Origin: Vitellaria paradoxa
Taxonomy: Eukaryota > Streptophyta > Magnoliopsida > Ericales > Sapotaceae
NCBI GenBank assembly: GCA_019916065.1
Contig: CM034239.1
Coordinates: forward strand, 41,804,663-41,868,662
Reading direction: 5' to 3'
DNA: 64,000 nt
Positions 11,301-24,445 of the stretch are shown piece after piece (position 1 is the first letter of the stretch; each line of letters begins with the position of its first letter). The position numbers and the translations under genes are program-made. The notes beneath the pieces were generated by a model. That model made no database searches. It worked only from the letters and a program-made list of their open reading frames with translations, and was not told the DNA's origin.

Positions 11301-13767
11301 CAGTTGGTTTCCTAGTCTATTGATTTGCACTGATGTTCTATTGACAGCATCTAATGCATGCCCCGTTAGTAATATTTCCTTGAGCGTTGTAACATGTCCT
11401 TGTTAGGTTTGAACAACTTCATCTGTCTACTAGGGAAAAGGTGTGATATTACTTTGATAAAATATGGTTCTTTGCCAATCAATTACCCATTGTATTCTGA
11501 TTCCTTGTTACTGTCTTTCTTTTGTGCATGTCTGTTCTAGCATCTCCGTGAATGTCTTACGAAAACTCCTTGCTCCTAATGATTCCAACAATTTCCAAAA
11601 ATCTTATATTAGGCCATAAGCTTTCTTGCTCATACTTATAAAATAACCATTCCCTCCTTTTATAATATTGAATTTGAAACCCCCCACCAAAAAAAATAAA
11701 TTGATACTTCCATATTGTCCGATTTCCCAGCTTTACCATTTAAATTAAAATTTTGTGTAGCATCTGCTATCCACTCAATGCTTTTAGTTGGAAGACATTG
11801 AAAAAAGTTTTGATTTTATCATGTGCCAAAGTATAGACATCTACTATACTACATACATATCGTTTCTTTTCAGACATATAAGGTTATTAAATGGTTTATT
11901 TTGAGTTGAAGAGATTTTAAATTATGAATGACAACTTAATTAAATTGATAATTTGATATTATTAAACTGACTTATCACACATATTATAGTCGATGCTGTA
12001 TTGTCTTCTCATATACATTAAGCTTCTTTTAGCATCTGCCATGAGCTGAATAGATTTTTAATTACGAAAGGAAGCTTCGTTGTACTGGATGAAGAAACAA
12101 TGAATTACTAGAACTGCAAGTTTGTAACCGCCAAAATGTCATCAGGTGCTGGCATGGCTTTCATATGATATTACTTCCCATCTTTAATGTTCACTTGGGA
12201 ATCTGTTGGTTGTAGTTTGAGCCGGTAGTTCCACCATGTGACTGCAGTCAGACAAAACACTCAGGCTGGTGAAAGAATAAAAGGTATTCTTTTTGAGGAG
12301 AATGATGCCAATGATTAACTCACAACTAGAATGAGTAAGTGATTTCGAGGAGTAATAGTTATGCTCCATTATGTAGTGAGCAATTCCGGTCTGTAGGTCT
12401 ATATTATTTTTAGTACATGAAAACAACAGAAAATCACAAGCGATGAAATGACTAGGGAACAAGATCACAAGGATTCTTCCATAATCATTTTCGAGGAGAA
12501 TGATGCCAGTGATGAGCACAAATATAAAATGAGTAGGTGATTTTTAGGCTTACATGATTATGATCCGTTACGTAGTGAGCAATTCTGGTGTGTGGGTGTC
12601 TATTTGTATTAATACATAAAAATGAGAGAAACTCACAACTTATCAAACATCTAGGGAGCAAGACCACGTAGATTCTTCCATAATCCTTTTGCATTGTTTT
12701 CGTATATCAAAAGCCTCACCTAATTCTGACCTGAAAAATAACAATTGTTCCTGGCAACCTTAGCCTCTGCTCTGTACATTTTGCAATGAAGACTGAAAAT
12801 TGCGAGAATTCATTTGCTTAAAGGCCTCCTAATATCTGCACACCTTACTGCCTAATGACTTGGACGAAATAACTGAGCGTGGAGAAATTGAACCTGAGTG
12901 AAATTTGCTAGTGTTAGAACTTTATTGTTCAGGTGGACATACAAGTTAAGGTGCTAATTCCTTGGACTAATGAGATTTTGTAGATCCTGTGAAGTATGAG
13001 CAATCCCGGTATTCCAATAAACTCAACTTTTCCATTTTCTCACTTCAATTCCTTGCATGCTGGTAGGCCCTCTACTTACAAAATTGCCTATATTTTAGCG
13101 GCTCCACAAAAGCAAGCGGCAACCATTTGCTAGTGAATTGTGATTTCTTTTTATTGTGAATTTCTTGCCATTGTTGATTGAAACATGACTGGAACAATCT
13201 CTTTGCAAGGAGGGATAAGGTTGCATACATCTGACTCACCTCTCAATGTGCGAGTCTTCTGTCTTGGGTTGCTCTGTTAATTGAAATATAATTTACTCGT
13301 ATATACAACTCAAAAGTAAGGTTTTACCATATAAAATTTAATTGTATTAAGTTCATTCTGAAGTTGCTTTACACGCGCGCTGAAAACTGTAAAACAGTGT
13401 GTGGGAGTTCAAATTACACAAAGCCCGTTTGATGTTTTTTTTTTAATTTTCTTTTTTTTTTTTTCTCTATATCTACAGTTTTGGGTTGAACTGTCTAATG
13501 TAGGTGCATTATTGTGCTAGCATATTATTTACATATGTAGCATATAAATTATATGGATTCAAGTGCATAATTGCTCCCTGCCTGTTCTACAGAACAAATT
13601 GTGATGATGATGAGGAGCGAGCAAGTCGCAGGGTATATAGGGGCTGCTCACGTTCTCAGACATGCAAAGGTTGCACTTCCTGCGTTTGTTTTGGATGTGA
13701 AATCTGCCGTTTTTCAGACTGCAGCTGCCAGACATGCATTGACTTCACAAGGAATGCGAAAGCTTAA
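8357..13767 (+). CDS. ULT1: ULTRAPETALA1-like SAND-domain protein (3 exons, 238 aa)
   Basis: Exons are 8357-8573, 10123-10447 and 13593-13767, joined by GT..AG introns of 1549 and 3145 bp; the spliced frame is 717 nt including TAA. ULTRAPETALA proteins are plant-specific trithorax-type nuclear regulators that limit meristem size and help activate floral homeotic genes. Visible family hallmarks are VEVMCGCTSHRYGDAV and ECTPGC in exon 1 (SAND-like region), AAFEKHSGRETARKWKNNIW (SAND core) and CHRDEF..C..C..ERRFRLR in exon 2, and a C-terminal Cys-rich, B-box-like tail in exon 3 (CKGCTSCVCFGCEICRFSDC) ending NAKA. Length matches Arabidopsis ULT1 (about 237 aa). The ATG was chosen because it opens the conserved N-terminus and follows a GA-rich leader. 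Exon 1/2 joining restores the family QEDKLSPAAFEKH segment; exon 2/3 joining restores FDKTNCDDDEE. No breaks are seen. ULT1 versus ULT2 cannot be separated with certainty. Confidence 0.95.
12291..12688. repeat. diverged ~198-bp tandem duplication in ULT1 intron 2
   Basis: Two head-to-tail units, starting near 12291 and 12489, share GAGGAGAATGATGCCA, GTAGTGAGCAATTC and GATTCTTCCATAATC in the same order, with many substitutions between them. They are wholly intronic. Short reverse-strand open frames here are by-products. Confidence 0.75.
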
Positions 13768-14109
13768 TTAGTCGCCATATCAGTGCCTTTGTCCAAAAAT
13801 GTTCCCTTCATTGTGGGCGGGTACCTTCTTCTCATTACTACTACGATTTAAGCCCCATCCAGCATTTGCAGGGTGCTTTGGTGAAGTTCTCTTTCTCTAA
13901 TTAGACATGAATTTTCAACCCTATCCTATTGGATCACAGTTGATTAGTTTAGAACTGGCAAATTCAGTAATTTATTCTGTTCATTAAATGGCAGTGATTA
14001 CAATGAGTTATTTTTCACTTTTAATTTTAAATTTATTTATTTTTGGGAAGAATGCATTAATGTTGAAATTTTGTTTAAAGCTCTATTATTCTCCCTGCAG
14101 TGGAACATC

Positions 14110-15215
14110 TGGGTGGCAAATTTTGCTCTTGGATTGTGATAAGAAAATGGAAGAAAAAAATGAATAGGACTTGGGAAATTATAATTAATTAAATTAAAAA
14201 AAATACGGTGACATTTGGTTTATTTTTTTTTTTTTTATTTTTATTTTATATGTTAAAAATCTTAAAACGAGGAAATAGAAAATATTTTGTTTTCTTTTAT
14301 TTGAGATTTTTTTTATTTTTTATTAAAAACTCTCAAAACGACTTTTAGTCATTTTTCATTTTATACGTCAACTTATTTTTTGTTTTTGAAAATAAATTTT
14401 AAAAACACAAATAACTAAATGAGTTTTGAATTTTTTTTTATTTTTAAAAGTATAAAATGAAAAATGAGTTTAAAATAGAAAATAAAAAACAAAGAAAGAA
14501 TAAAAAATAAAAAAATAAACCAAGGAAGCCTAATTTAGGTGGTTTTTGGGTCGAGGATATGCATGGGGATTCAAAATTTTATTCTTAGATTGTCATAGTA
14601 AATAAAAGGAATGGGGATTCAAAATTTTATTCTTAGATTGTCATAGAAAAAAGAAGGAAAAGGAATTGAATTTAGGAAATTAAAATCAATTAAATTAAAA
14701 CTAATATATTAGATTGTTTTGGGTCAAGGATTTGCCTATAGAAAATGTAAGAGATAAGGATTCAAAATTTTAATTCTGGATTATGGTAGAAAATCAAAGA
14801 AAAAAAAGAAATAGAACTTAAGAAATTAGAATCAACTAAATTGAAAATTTGATATATTTGTGATTATTTTTTATTTTATTGTACTTTTTAATTCATTCAA
14901 ATAAAGAATAAATGTTTTTTAATTATTTTCTATCTCACTTGCGTCTCTGTCTCTTTCCTCAAACAACATTGTCAATATTTTTGAATGCCTAAATTCTTTT
15001 CTTTTTTTTTTTTAATAAGAGTTGAAAGCCAAAAATTATATTTATTTATGTTATGTTTAGATTAATGATTTGTCAAAAAAAAAAAAAAAAAAAAAAGAAA
15101 GAAAGAAAGAAAGAAGGAGATAAAGATTCAAAATTTTTGTCTTGCTTGGGTTGTGATAATAAATGCAAGTAAAAAGTAATGAAATTTGGAAAATTAAAAT
15201 TAATTAAATTAAAAA
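14110..15215. repeat. diverged interspersed direct repeats downstream of ULT1
   Basis: A unit of about 75-90 bp with the core GATTCAAAATTTT, then a TTGGATTGTGATA-like block, then GGAAATTAAAATCAATTAAATT, recurs near 14115, 14565, 14610, 14755 and 15122. The copies at 14565 and 14610 are nearly exact partial duplicates. A MITE (14207-14530) interrupts the series. The repeats are non-coding. Confidence 0.65.
14207..14530. mobile_element. PIF/Harbinger-like MITE, family B copy 1
   Basis: The left end GGTGACATTTGGTTTA and the right end AAATAAACCAAGGAAGCC form imperfect inverted repeats. The interior matches the element at 29118-29458 in order (TTTTATATGTTAAAA, TTATTAAAAACTCTCAAAAC, AAAACACAAATAA). 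The right flank is TAA; the left flank reads TAC, so one target-site copy may have mutated. Confidence 0.6.
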
Positions 15216-15854
15216 ATAATAAATACAAAATATTCATTAATGTATTAATTTTTTAATTTATTTATATAAGGACACATATTTAAGATTTTATATTTTTTTA
15301 ATTTGTTTATATTTTTCTTTTTACTTTTTATTATTTTTATTGGCCTTTTTCTTACTAAATTCCCCTCCAAATACAACATTTAATAAATTTTTATTTTTGC
15401 TCCAAAAAATAACCCGTACTATGCACAGGCTCTCCTTACTGGCATCTATACTATGGTAAAAGCGTATATTTAGATGCTAACTTTTGAGTTAGCATCCGTA
15501 GTACTGTTACCACACTCGGCTCTCTGTTGCCTCCTCCCAATCCTGCCGTTGCCGCTCTGGCATCACTTTCACCAGCGCCGTGGATATCCTCGGGCAAATG
15601 AGGCAGGGCCCCAAAAAAAGATAAGGTTGCACATATTTAAAATTTTATTAATAATATTTCAAATCAATTAAAACTTAATAAATTTCTAAAATTTTCTAAT
15701 TTTTTTTCAATTCTCATTTTTTTGGACTTTTAATTTAACTTTACCTATATATATTATAATTATCTTATATAATTGTTATGTTTTTAATTTTATTTAATCA
15801 ATAAAAGACTTTTAAATTTCTTATTTTAACTCTATCTGTTATAATTATTTTATA

Positions 15855-16015
15855 TTAATATAAGATTTGATCCTGAGAGATTCATTCTCCAGGCCAAATC
15901 CCTAGAGTGAATCTCCCTTGATTTATGCTGCACATACCGGCTCCTTAATATGTGTAGCAATAAGTCACGGACTCACGCAACGGTAAGAATTCGGACCTAC
16001 ACTCTAGAACTATAT
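15855..16015. repeat. dispersed repeat, paired with an inverted copy at about 19770-19915
   Basis: The block with GATTCATTCTCC, then TAGAGTGAATCTCC, ACATACCGG, ACGCAACGGTAAGAATTCG resembles, in the same order, the reverse complement of 19770-19915. The two copies are diverged and the repeat class is unknown. Confidence 0.55.
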
Positions 16016-16649
16016 ATTAATAAACACCAAGAAAAAGAAATGATTTTTTAATTTCCCACTTTAATTCTATCTATATATCATAATTATTTTATATTTAATG
16101 TATTAATTATTATTTTTTAATTTTATTTAAGATTTAGACACAACTTTAAACTTTCTAATTTAACTTTATCTATACATGAAAAAATTATCTAATATTTAAT
16201 GCATTAATTATTTTTTTTTAGTTTTATTTAAAATCCTATTTGACAAATAATAAGAAAAAATTTTCAAATTTTTTACTTGTTATAATAATTATTTCATATT
16301 TAATGTCTTAGTTAATGTTTTAATTTAATTTTATTTAAAGTTTTAGGATATCAAATAAGTTAGATATTCTAAAAGTTTTTTTCTAAATAAATTAAACTTT
16401 CTAAAAAATTTTGCTTTAAGTTTCCAAATTTCTAAACCCGACCCTGATTTTCACCTGCACCAGTCTCCATCACGTTATTGCCGTCAAATGGGCGAGCGCA
16501 TGCTTACTATATGGTACCTTCGTGGTTAGGATCTTTTGGACTATATATTGATGGGCCATACCATGTCCGACATCCCGGGTCTCCCAAACTAATGTCTCGT
16601 CATCTCACTTGGTTTCGGGGTCCCCTTGGTTTACTCTTATCTTGTCGAC

Positions 16650-16722
16650 TTTAAGTAGGTTGAGCACGTTAGGGGTGTGCACGTCGACTTTAAAGTAGGT
16701 TGAGCACGTTAGGGGTATGCAC
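16650..16722. repeat. 36-37-bp tandem duplication at the edge of a GGGGTRTGCAC repeat
   Basis: Two units containing GTCGACTTTAA, GTAGGTTGAGCACG and TTAGGGGTRTGCAC lie head to tail. The following AT-rich DNA to about 17650 has the TTCGGTT..CCGACC style of a common plant MITE family. Confidence 0.75.
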
Positions 16723-17968
16723 AATTCGATCAAATTTTAATTTTTAAATTAGGCTTTTAAGAAATTTGGTTCGATTATTCTTTTAATAACAGTCAGTTTA
16801 GTTAATTTTTGTGATAATAACAGTTATTAATTTTGGTTATAATTTTAAAATTTTAAAATCAAATAAATCGAACTAACTGAATTAAAATACTTAATATTTA
16901 ATATATATTTATATATAATTAACTGACTTTATCTTCTGAATACACTTGACTTTTAAAATTTTATAACTTTTGAAATTCTACAGAAAACTATTAAGTATTG
17001 CCATATTGCTGCTTGGTACTCATTTAATAAATAATTATAACATTAAATATACTTAATTTTTGAAATTCCATAACTCTTGAATTTCTCATGATTAAATATA
17101 CTACTTAGTTTTTTAATATATAGGCTGGTTCTTCACCCTTATTTTCATCTAATCTTTTCTTATTTCATCTAATCTCTTTCCTTAAGTAATTTGAAACATC
17201 CGAGTATATATTGCTTTTCTTGCTAGCCAAAGGTCCTTTTATTTTGTTTTTTTTGTTTTTGTTTTATTTTATTTTTTTAAACTCAAGCTGTTTCTTTGTA
17301 GTTTTATTTTGAATTTTATTTTCTTAGTTATGATTTAATGGAAATATATGTTGATTTTTATAATTTGAAATTTAGAATTTTAATGCTTTGATGACATTTT
17401 GTTAAACTTATAATAAAAAGTTGTTATTTTACTTCTATAATTAAATTATAAAAAAATATAATTAAATTTATAAATCTATTTAACCAAATTGATAATAACC
17501 AAATCGAAATAATTCGGTTCAGTTAATGTTTAGTTAATACATATTATTTGGTCGGTTTGGTTATCATTTTTTATTTTTAGAAATATTCGATTCAATTATA
17601 AAAAATATAATTTTCGAACCGTACCGACCAATACTCATTCTTAGAGCACGTTGCATTAATATATATTGAGTTAAAATTTATTTATTTCAATGAGCGGGTA
17701 TAATTAGTATTAGATTAATTTTTTTATTTTTTTGACTGGGTACAATTAATATTGTGTAAATTTTTTTTTCTTTTTATTAAGTGAGTACAATTGAACATTA
17801 AATACAATATTAATAAAAATATAAATAAATAATAAAAAAATTTCAAAGTTGGCACGTACCTCCCTGGTGACTCCGCTTGTGGCAGCAAAGACTACACTGT
17901 TTGTCCATCCTGCCAATAAGCAGGTCATCCATTTCCATTTTAGGGACATTACTCATCCACCATAATTA

Positions 17969-18406
17969 GGAGTCATTTGCCGTGACGAATAACGAAAAAT
18001 GGTAAAAATGTGATTTGAAAAATTTTTTAGTATTTGGTATATAATCATCAAATCATATTTTTTAGAGATTAATAATAAAATTTTTTTATTTTTGTATCAA
18101 TTTTTTGAAGAGAAAAACCATTTGAATGATTTTATTAATTCTGTTGAAACAATTTTATATCAGAATTTATTAAAAGTCGTTAAAAATTTTTTGAGATTTA
18201 TAAGAAAATTATTAGGATTTGTGGAATGTTATTGAAATTTACAAAAAAATTTATTAAGAATTGTAAAAGTTTATTGAGATATGTAAATATATATAAATTT
18301 ATAGAAATTTCATGAAGTACGATAAGTGTAAAATGTGTTAGAAAATTTTAAATATTTTTAAAGATTTTCAGTGTTTTCAGAGTTCTTTGTTATACCAAAC
18401 GAACCC
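17969..18406. mobile_element. PIF/Harbinger-like MITE, family A copy 2
   Basis: A 438-bp element flanked by TTA at 17966-17968 and 18407-18409. The ends are GGAGTCATTTGCCGTG and, on the other strand, GGGTTCGTTTGGTATAAC. The interior aligns with copy 3 immediately downstream and with the reverse complement of copy 1. Confidence 0.7.
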
Positions 18407-18439
18407 TTAATGTGTCACTTAGAAAAAGTAACAATCTTA

Positions 18440-18853
18440 GGGTCCGTTTCGTGCGGCAGCAAAAAATGTGGTTTAGAAACTTTTTTGCTGTTTGACTCAC
18501 AGTCACCAAACTACATTTTCAGATATAAAATAATGAAATTTTTTGACTTTTACGTCAGTTTTTTAGAGAAAAAAATCATTCCGAACGATTTTTTTTGATT
18601 CCATTGAAATGATTTTATGTCAGAATTTATTAAAAGTAATTAAAAAGTTTTGGGGATATATAAAAAAGTTATTAGGGTCTGTGGAATATTATTAAGATTT
18701 GTAAAAAATTTATTCGAGTTTGTAAAAAATTATTAGAATATGTAGATAAAATTTATAAAAATTTTACGAAACACGAGAAATGAAAAATGTTTTAAAAAAT
18801 TTTAGAAATTTTCAAAGAGTTTTTCAATATTTCTTAGCGCGCCAAACATGCCC
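18440..18853. mobile_element. PIF/Harbinger-like MITE, family A copy 3
   Basis: A 414-bp element flanked by TTA at 18437-18439 and 18854-18856. The ends are GGGTCCGTTTCGTGCGG and, on the other strand, GGGCATGTTTGGCGCG. It sits only 33 bp from copy 2 in the same orientation, with separate TTA duplications. Confidence 0.75.
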
Positions 18854-18967
18854 TTAATGTCTGCATTATTTAAAAATATTATTTCTTTTACAATTAAATG
18901 TGTATATATATATATATATATATATTTATGCCCAGTAGCGTGAACATTCACGATTACGATTAAGATG

Positions 18968-19115
18968 ATGTCTGATTTGGTAAAATTAATTAAAATTTAT
19001 CAATTTTTACTATTTTAGATCTTTTTAATTAAATTTTATTACATATTACTTTTACATTAAATTATTATATTTTTACTTTTTTTTTGTTAAATTTTTACTA
19101 ATCAAACAGCCTGAC
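18968..19115. mobile_element. Tourist-like MITE, family C (degenerate copy)
   Basis: About 150 bp beginning CTGATTTGGTAAAATTAATT and ending TACTAATCAAACAGCC, with the shared interior AATTAAATTTTATTACATATTA. It aligns with the copies at 19148, 20805 and 41806. No clear target duplication remains. Confidence 0.55.
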
Positions 19116-19147
19116 CCAAACTATGGCAATGCCTGTATAAATTTTAA

Positions 19148-19302
19148 CTCTGTTTGGCTAACAAAAATTTATCAAAATTTACTAATTTCTAACTACTATT
19201 TTTTGTATTTTTTTAAAATTAAATTTTAACACCTATCACATTTATATCATATTTTTTTTTTATTATATTTTTTTATCAAAATTTAGTCAACCAAACGGAA
19301 CC
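19148..19302. mobile_element. Tourist-like MITE, family C
   Basis: A 155-bp element flanked by TAA (19145-19147 and 19303-19305). The ends are CTCTGTTTGGCTAAC and, on the other strand, GGTTCCGTTTGGTTGAC. The interior AAATTAAATTTTAACACC matches the reverse complement of the copy in the SCAMP gene at 41806-41963. Confidence 0.7.
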
Positions 19303-20804
19303 TAAAGTTAGTTGAAATGACATACATACATGCATTTGTAAGTCTGTGACAGCAAGCTTTATGGTAAAAGGATTTTACAACTAGCCCAGTTTTGACAGTC
19401 TACCGATGACTCCGGACGTTCGACTGCGCCATTTTGATATGCGTGCACGGGCATATGTCAGAGAATTCGGGGCCCAGCCGATGCAGAGCCGGTAGGGTTT
19501 TTAACCATTGATTTAAAAAAAAAAATACAATTATTAAAAAGTTAAATTAATTTTAACAAATTACGCTCGTTTTTATTTACAGTGATTAGTTAAAAAAATA
19601 TATTTTTTATGTACCGGTACATAATTGTACGGACTTGACCCCAAACTTTACGTGAGACGGTGATTTACGCCTTCGCTTTGTTAAAAGGCGTTTAGGCGGC
19701 AATATATCACCTTTTCCAATCAATCACTGTAAAAAATTAATTCTTTTTTGACTGGACAACTTGTATTTAATTTTTAAGTATGAATTCGAATTTTCATTGT
19801 TACGCAAGTTCAAGATTTACCATTGAGGGGTCGATATGTACTGTATAAATTAAGAGAAATTCATTCTGTAAAAATTTAGTCTAGGGAGTGAATCTTTCGA
19901 AATTAATTTTTTTTTAAATTGATCTCCGAACTCTTCACTATTTTTTTTGAAATTATAGGAAGATCGGTATCATCAAACTTATTTTTAAGGTGTGTTTAGA
20001 GTGATAAAAAGTGAGATAAAATGAAGTAAGCTATAAATTCATAAATCATACAATGAGATAAAAAATAAATAATTTTTAGAGATTTTTAATATTTTATCTC
20101 ACGTCAAATGCACTTTTAATAAGGTAAAGATGAATAATGTCTTAAATTCTCTTAATATAAATTTTTAATAAATAGTTTTTATCTTTTTTTGAAAATAAAA
20201 ATTATAAATTACTACTTATTACTAATTAGGTAAGGAAAATCGGGTCAATCTTGACCTGACTCAAAATTTGACTTATCTTACCTTAATAATTATATCGACT
20301 CATTCTATTCTGCTTTTATATAAATTAAAATTTAGAATTATAAAATTAGATGTAATTAAAATGTTGCAATAAAATTTATTTATTTTTCTGGACTAATCGA
20401 ACACCATTATTTTATTTTAAATTACATTTATAATTAATTTATTATAACAAATATATCAAACTTAAAAAAAATATATATTTAAGATTAATGGGTCGGAGTT
20501 GAATTTTTTGACCTTTGATCAGACCTGACCCGACCGGACTTAAAGTCTTTTGGGTGTAGGGAGAGATCGACTTGAACCCGAAATCAAATCAGTATCGGAT
20601 TGATCCATTTTACGTCGCTCTCTATCACCCAGCATTAGCATTGAATTGTATCTCAACAAGACGCCTTGCGCGCAGTCAAGTGAAAAAAATTATTGCGACA
20701 ATGGAATTAATGAGAAAAGGAAATGCATGAATGTCTCTACCATCAAGATTGGCAGCAATTTTATTCCGAGGATGTACCCACGCACCAAAGCACCAACCAT
20801 ATTG

Positions 20805-20957
20805 ATGGTGTTTAGTTAATCAAAATTAATCAAAATTTATTAATTTTTATTAATTTTTTGATTTTTTTAATTAAATTTTATCATATATTATTTTTACATC
20901 AAACTTTTATATTTTTATTGTATTTTTTGACTAAATTTTTGCCAATCAAACATCCCT
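20805..20957. mobile_element. Tourist-like MITE, family C (degenerate copy)
   Basis: About 153 bp beginning ATGGTGTTTAGTTAATCAAA and ending TTGCCAATCAAACATCCC, collinear with the copy at 18968-19115. Target duplication is not clear. Confidence 0.55.
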
Positions 20958-23001
20958 ATAAATTAATAATGAAGAAAGTTGAAATTTTTGGTGAGTTTGG
21001 AGTGGTAAAAAGTGAGAAAAAATGAGATAAATTGTGGTTTGAAAAACTTTTTTGTGTTTAGTGCACACATCTCAGACCGCGTATTTTGGAGATGAATAGT
21101 AAGATTCTCGTTTTGACGGATTAAATTTCCGTTTGGACGGATTCAAAATTTTGGACAGTCATGACTTCTTTGCACTACAATCCATCCAAACGAATTGTAG
21201 AAACCGTTTGGAAAGAAGTTGACCACGTGAATCCGTCGGAACAATTTTTACAATCCGTCGGAACAGTTTTTACAAACATACAAAAAATAGTCAAAGTGAG
21301 TATCATTCGATAGTTTGAGAATTCATGATAAGAATAGTAAAAAAACTTTTGCTGTCTGATTTATCGAATTCTAATTATCAACTTTCTTTTTTTAAGGTAT
21401 TGGCCCCTTTTTTAAATTTTGTAAAGGTGAAAATATGTAAAAATATATAAAAATTTTTAAAATTTTTTAAAAATTTAGTGCCCAAACGCACCATTTGAAT
21501 ATCAACCCATTTGAAAAGACCATACGTACGAGCTGGCGGAATATCCTAAGTACTAAAAACAAAATAAATAAAATTCTAAATGCCTCAAGCAACTGTCAGT
21601 AAAGTAAGTCCTCGCTTCTCAATTGACATTCACGTATCTAATAATAAGATATTTAGCCCATTATTATAAAATTTAAAAAAAATATTAAATCTGTATTTAG
21701 ATTAAGAATTTAATTAAAAATTGATCAAGTAAAAATAAAATAATATGAAATTCGAAGTTACTCGTCTTATTTAATTTACGGTTGAAAATGAAAAGAAAAA
21801 TATGAAATTTAAGAAATTAGCAACGTTAGTTTATTAATGAATATCTTTTATTTTCATAAATTTTCTCAGTGTCCTAATAAGCTTCTAGCATTTTACTTCT
21901 GCTTTCATTTTCCATTTCATTTATTTTTTTTAAATAAATATTTTGCTCAAATGTTAAAAAATAACTTCCTTTCCTCAAATATAGCTCACTTTAAAAAATA
22001 AATAAATAAATAAATAAAAAGGCTCCTTCACCTCCCTCCGTATTTTTCTTAAAATGTGGATAGCTCTAAAAGTATGTTTCAAACCAAACAACAAAAACCA
22101 AAAAATGATTAAATTTTTTTTGCAAAACTCGTTTTACAAAAATATTCTTCAACGTAGAGCATTTTTCGAAAAAACATATTCGCTCATGTTTTAAAAAATT
22201 ATTTTCTAAACATATAAATATAAATATTTTTTAAGAATATTTTACATTGAAAAAACTAACTTTGAAAACCCGTTTGAAGTAAGAAAAAATAAGATAAATT
22301 GAGATAAAATGTAATTTAGAATTAATTTTGGCACCATTTTTTTCTGAAAAGTCACAAATTGTGGGAACGATTTTCTAAATTCACTTTCACGGATTCAAAA
22401 AAATTCACAAAAAATAACGACAATGGTACTCGTTTGAAAACTTTCGACGCAAAGAATATAATTGGATAAAAAATTTACACATTCGGTTAACCTACTTTCA
22501 AATTTTTTTATTTTTTTAATGAAATATTGAAATTTTTAAAAATTAATGATGGTGAAAAAATTAGAGGTAGAGGGATTGTTAAAAATTTATAATATTTTTT
22601 AAAATTTTATTTTATGTCAAACGGGCCTAAGTTTGAAAAATGTTACAGAGCCAATTGACTAAGCAACTGAGAGTGTCAAACATTGTTTGTTAGCTCGTAG
22701 GCAAATGAAATTCCAATGAAACAGAAGCTCATTTAAAGATTATTTTGAGGACCTACCAAACAACATAAATATCAACATAAATGAAGATACATTAACTAGC
22801 TAGCTGTAGGCCCATGGGCATGCCATATGACATATGCCATTGATGATTTTCTTACATAGCATAATTATGAAGATGTACTGTTCCTCCTTTACTGTACCAT
22901 GCCCCAAGCTGTCTTGTCTGAGTTGTCTCTATGTCTTCAAGTTGAAAAGAGAAGAGCTGTCTTCTCTCTGTTTTCACATGGGGCAACCAACGTTCATTAA
23001 C

Positions 23002-23060
23002 TACCCAGAGAATTACAGCTGCCTATTTATCTCTCTCTCTACCCAGAGAATTACAGCTGC

Positions 23061-23124
<64 letters not shown>

Positions 23125-23125
23125 G
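23002..23125. repeat. 39-bp duplication followed by (TC)n(TA)n microsatellite
   Basis: The block ACCCAGAGAATTACAGCTGC is repeated (about 23002 and 23041), each copy followed by CT repeats. The second runs into (TC)n at 23064-23102 and (TA)n at 23102-23124. Confidence 0.85.
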
Positions 23126-23516
23126 AACAAGTCCATACTAGATGAGTTAATAAGATCCAGACCTTTCATTTAATATATATATATTTATATATGAAAGAAT
23201 AAAAAGGCTTTAGATGAGAAAGAGATGAGTTAATTTTGAATCATAAGATTTAATTAATTAACCCTACCACGTTAATTTTGTTGAATATCATTTATTATGT
23301 GTTTATTCATGACAGCAGGTGAAGGTAGTTGAGGCGTTGCTTTTCAATTACCATGCATGGCTGTACCTGCATTAAATTAATAAATAGCTCTGGTTCAATA
23401 TGTCACGCCATTGGATGTCTCAATACCATGGACCATAATTCACAGTACTGCACCATCCCCCACTGCAGAAACCAAAAATGTACTCAACGGCGACAAGGCA
23501 AGTTCTTCCAAACAGA

Positions 23517-23520
<4 letters not shown>

Positions 23521-23565
<45 letters not shown>
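23521..23565. repeat. (TA)n microsatellite
   Basis: An uninterrupted run of about 22 TA units in a non-coding region. It generates spurious YIYIYI open frames on both strands. Confidence 0.95.
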
Positions 23566-23567
<2 letters not shown>

Positions 23568-24401
23568 TTTCTATATAAGCACCAAGTCTCTCTACAAAAC
23601 ATTGGTCGGGACACCAAAATGACCTACATTTACCGTGAACTTCAAACTCTTTTACTTGATTGATTGCTCTCCCAATTAATACACTCCAAAAGCATTTTAA
23701 AATAAAAAGTCCATGGAATGCCATACCACCGTCAAGATGTGACAAATAAAAATTATCACGAACAATTAAAAATTTATGTATTTATCACTTTAAATAAAAA
23801 TATTCATTTAAATATATTTTAATTTCAAAAATATCATTGAGATATATTATGATAAAATCACCCTTCGTGATAAATTATTTTGATAGAACATTATTTTTCA
23901 TCTGTCTTATCTTATTTCTATAATATATTAAATAATTCTCTTTCTTGCTTCTTATTATACAGTACGTGTGTAATTTTTATTAAAATTTTATTTTAATTAA
24001 AATTATATTATAAAAAAAATTACTTAAATAGTAAAAATAAGTAGGTGAGGGTATTTAAATAAATAATAACTAATTAAGTAATATTTTAAAAAATAATTAC
24101 AAATGTAACGAGTATTCTCAAAGGAGTTTAAAGATATTATAAGAAAGAAAAACAATCACTAAAAAAAATTTCATATCTTCTAAAATTTTATCATTATTTC
24201 TAATATTTACATTATATAAAAGTAAAGGTGATATTAAAGGCGACCTAAAAAGGGTTACATTGATTCAAGCTAAGCTTGAGAGAGAGAGAGAGAGAGAAGT
24301 AAAATTAAACAAAAGAACCGAAATAAAAGTGGGGATGCACTAGCTTAATTCTGTAACCTGAGTGGTATTAAAAATCAAAACACCTAAGAAATAGACAAGT
24401 T

Positions 24402-24445
<44 letters not shown>

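Noticed and set aside
12184..12694. Two overlapping - strand frames of 111 and 69 codons in ULT1 intron 2
   Set aside because: They fall on a diverged tandem duplication and encode similar low-complexity peptides only because of it.
23329..23745. Several 60-97-codon frames with YIYIYI stretches on both strands
   Set aside because: They are read-through of the (TA)n microsatellite at 23521-23565; no domain, no codon-usage support.
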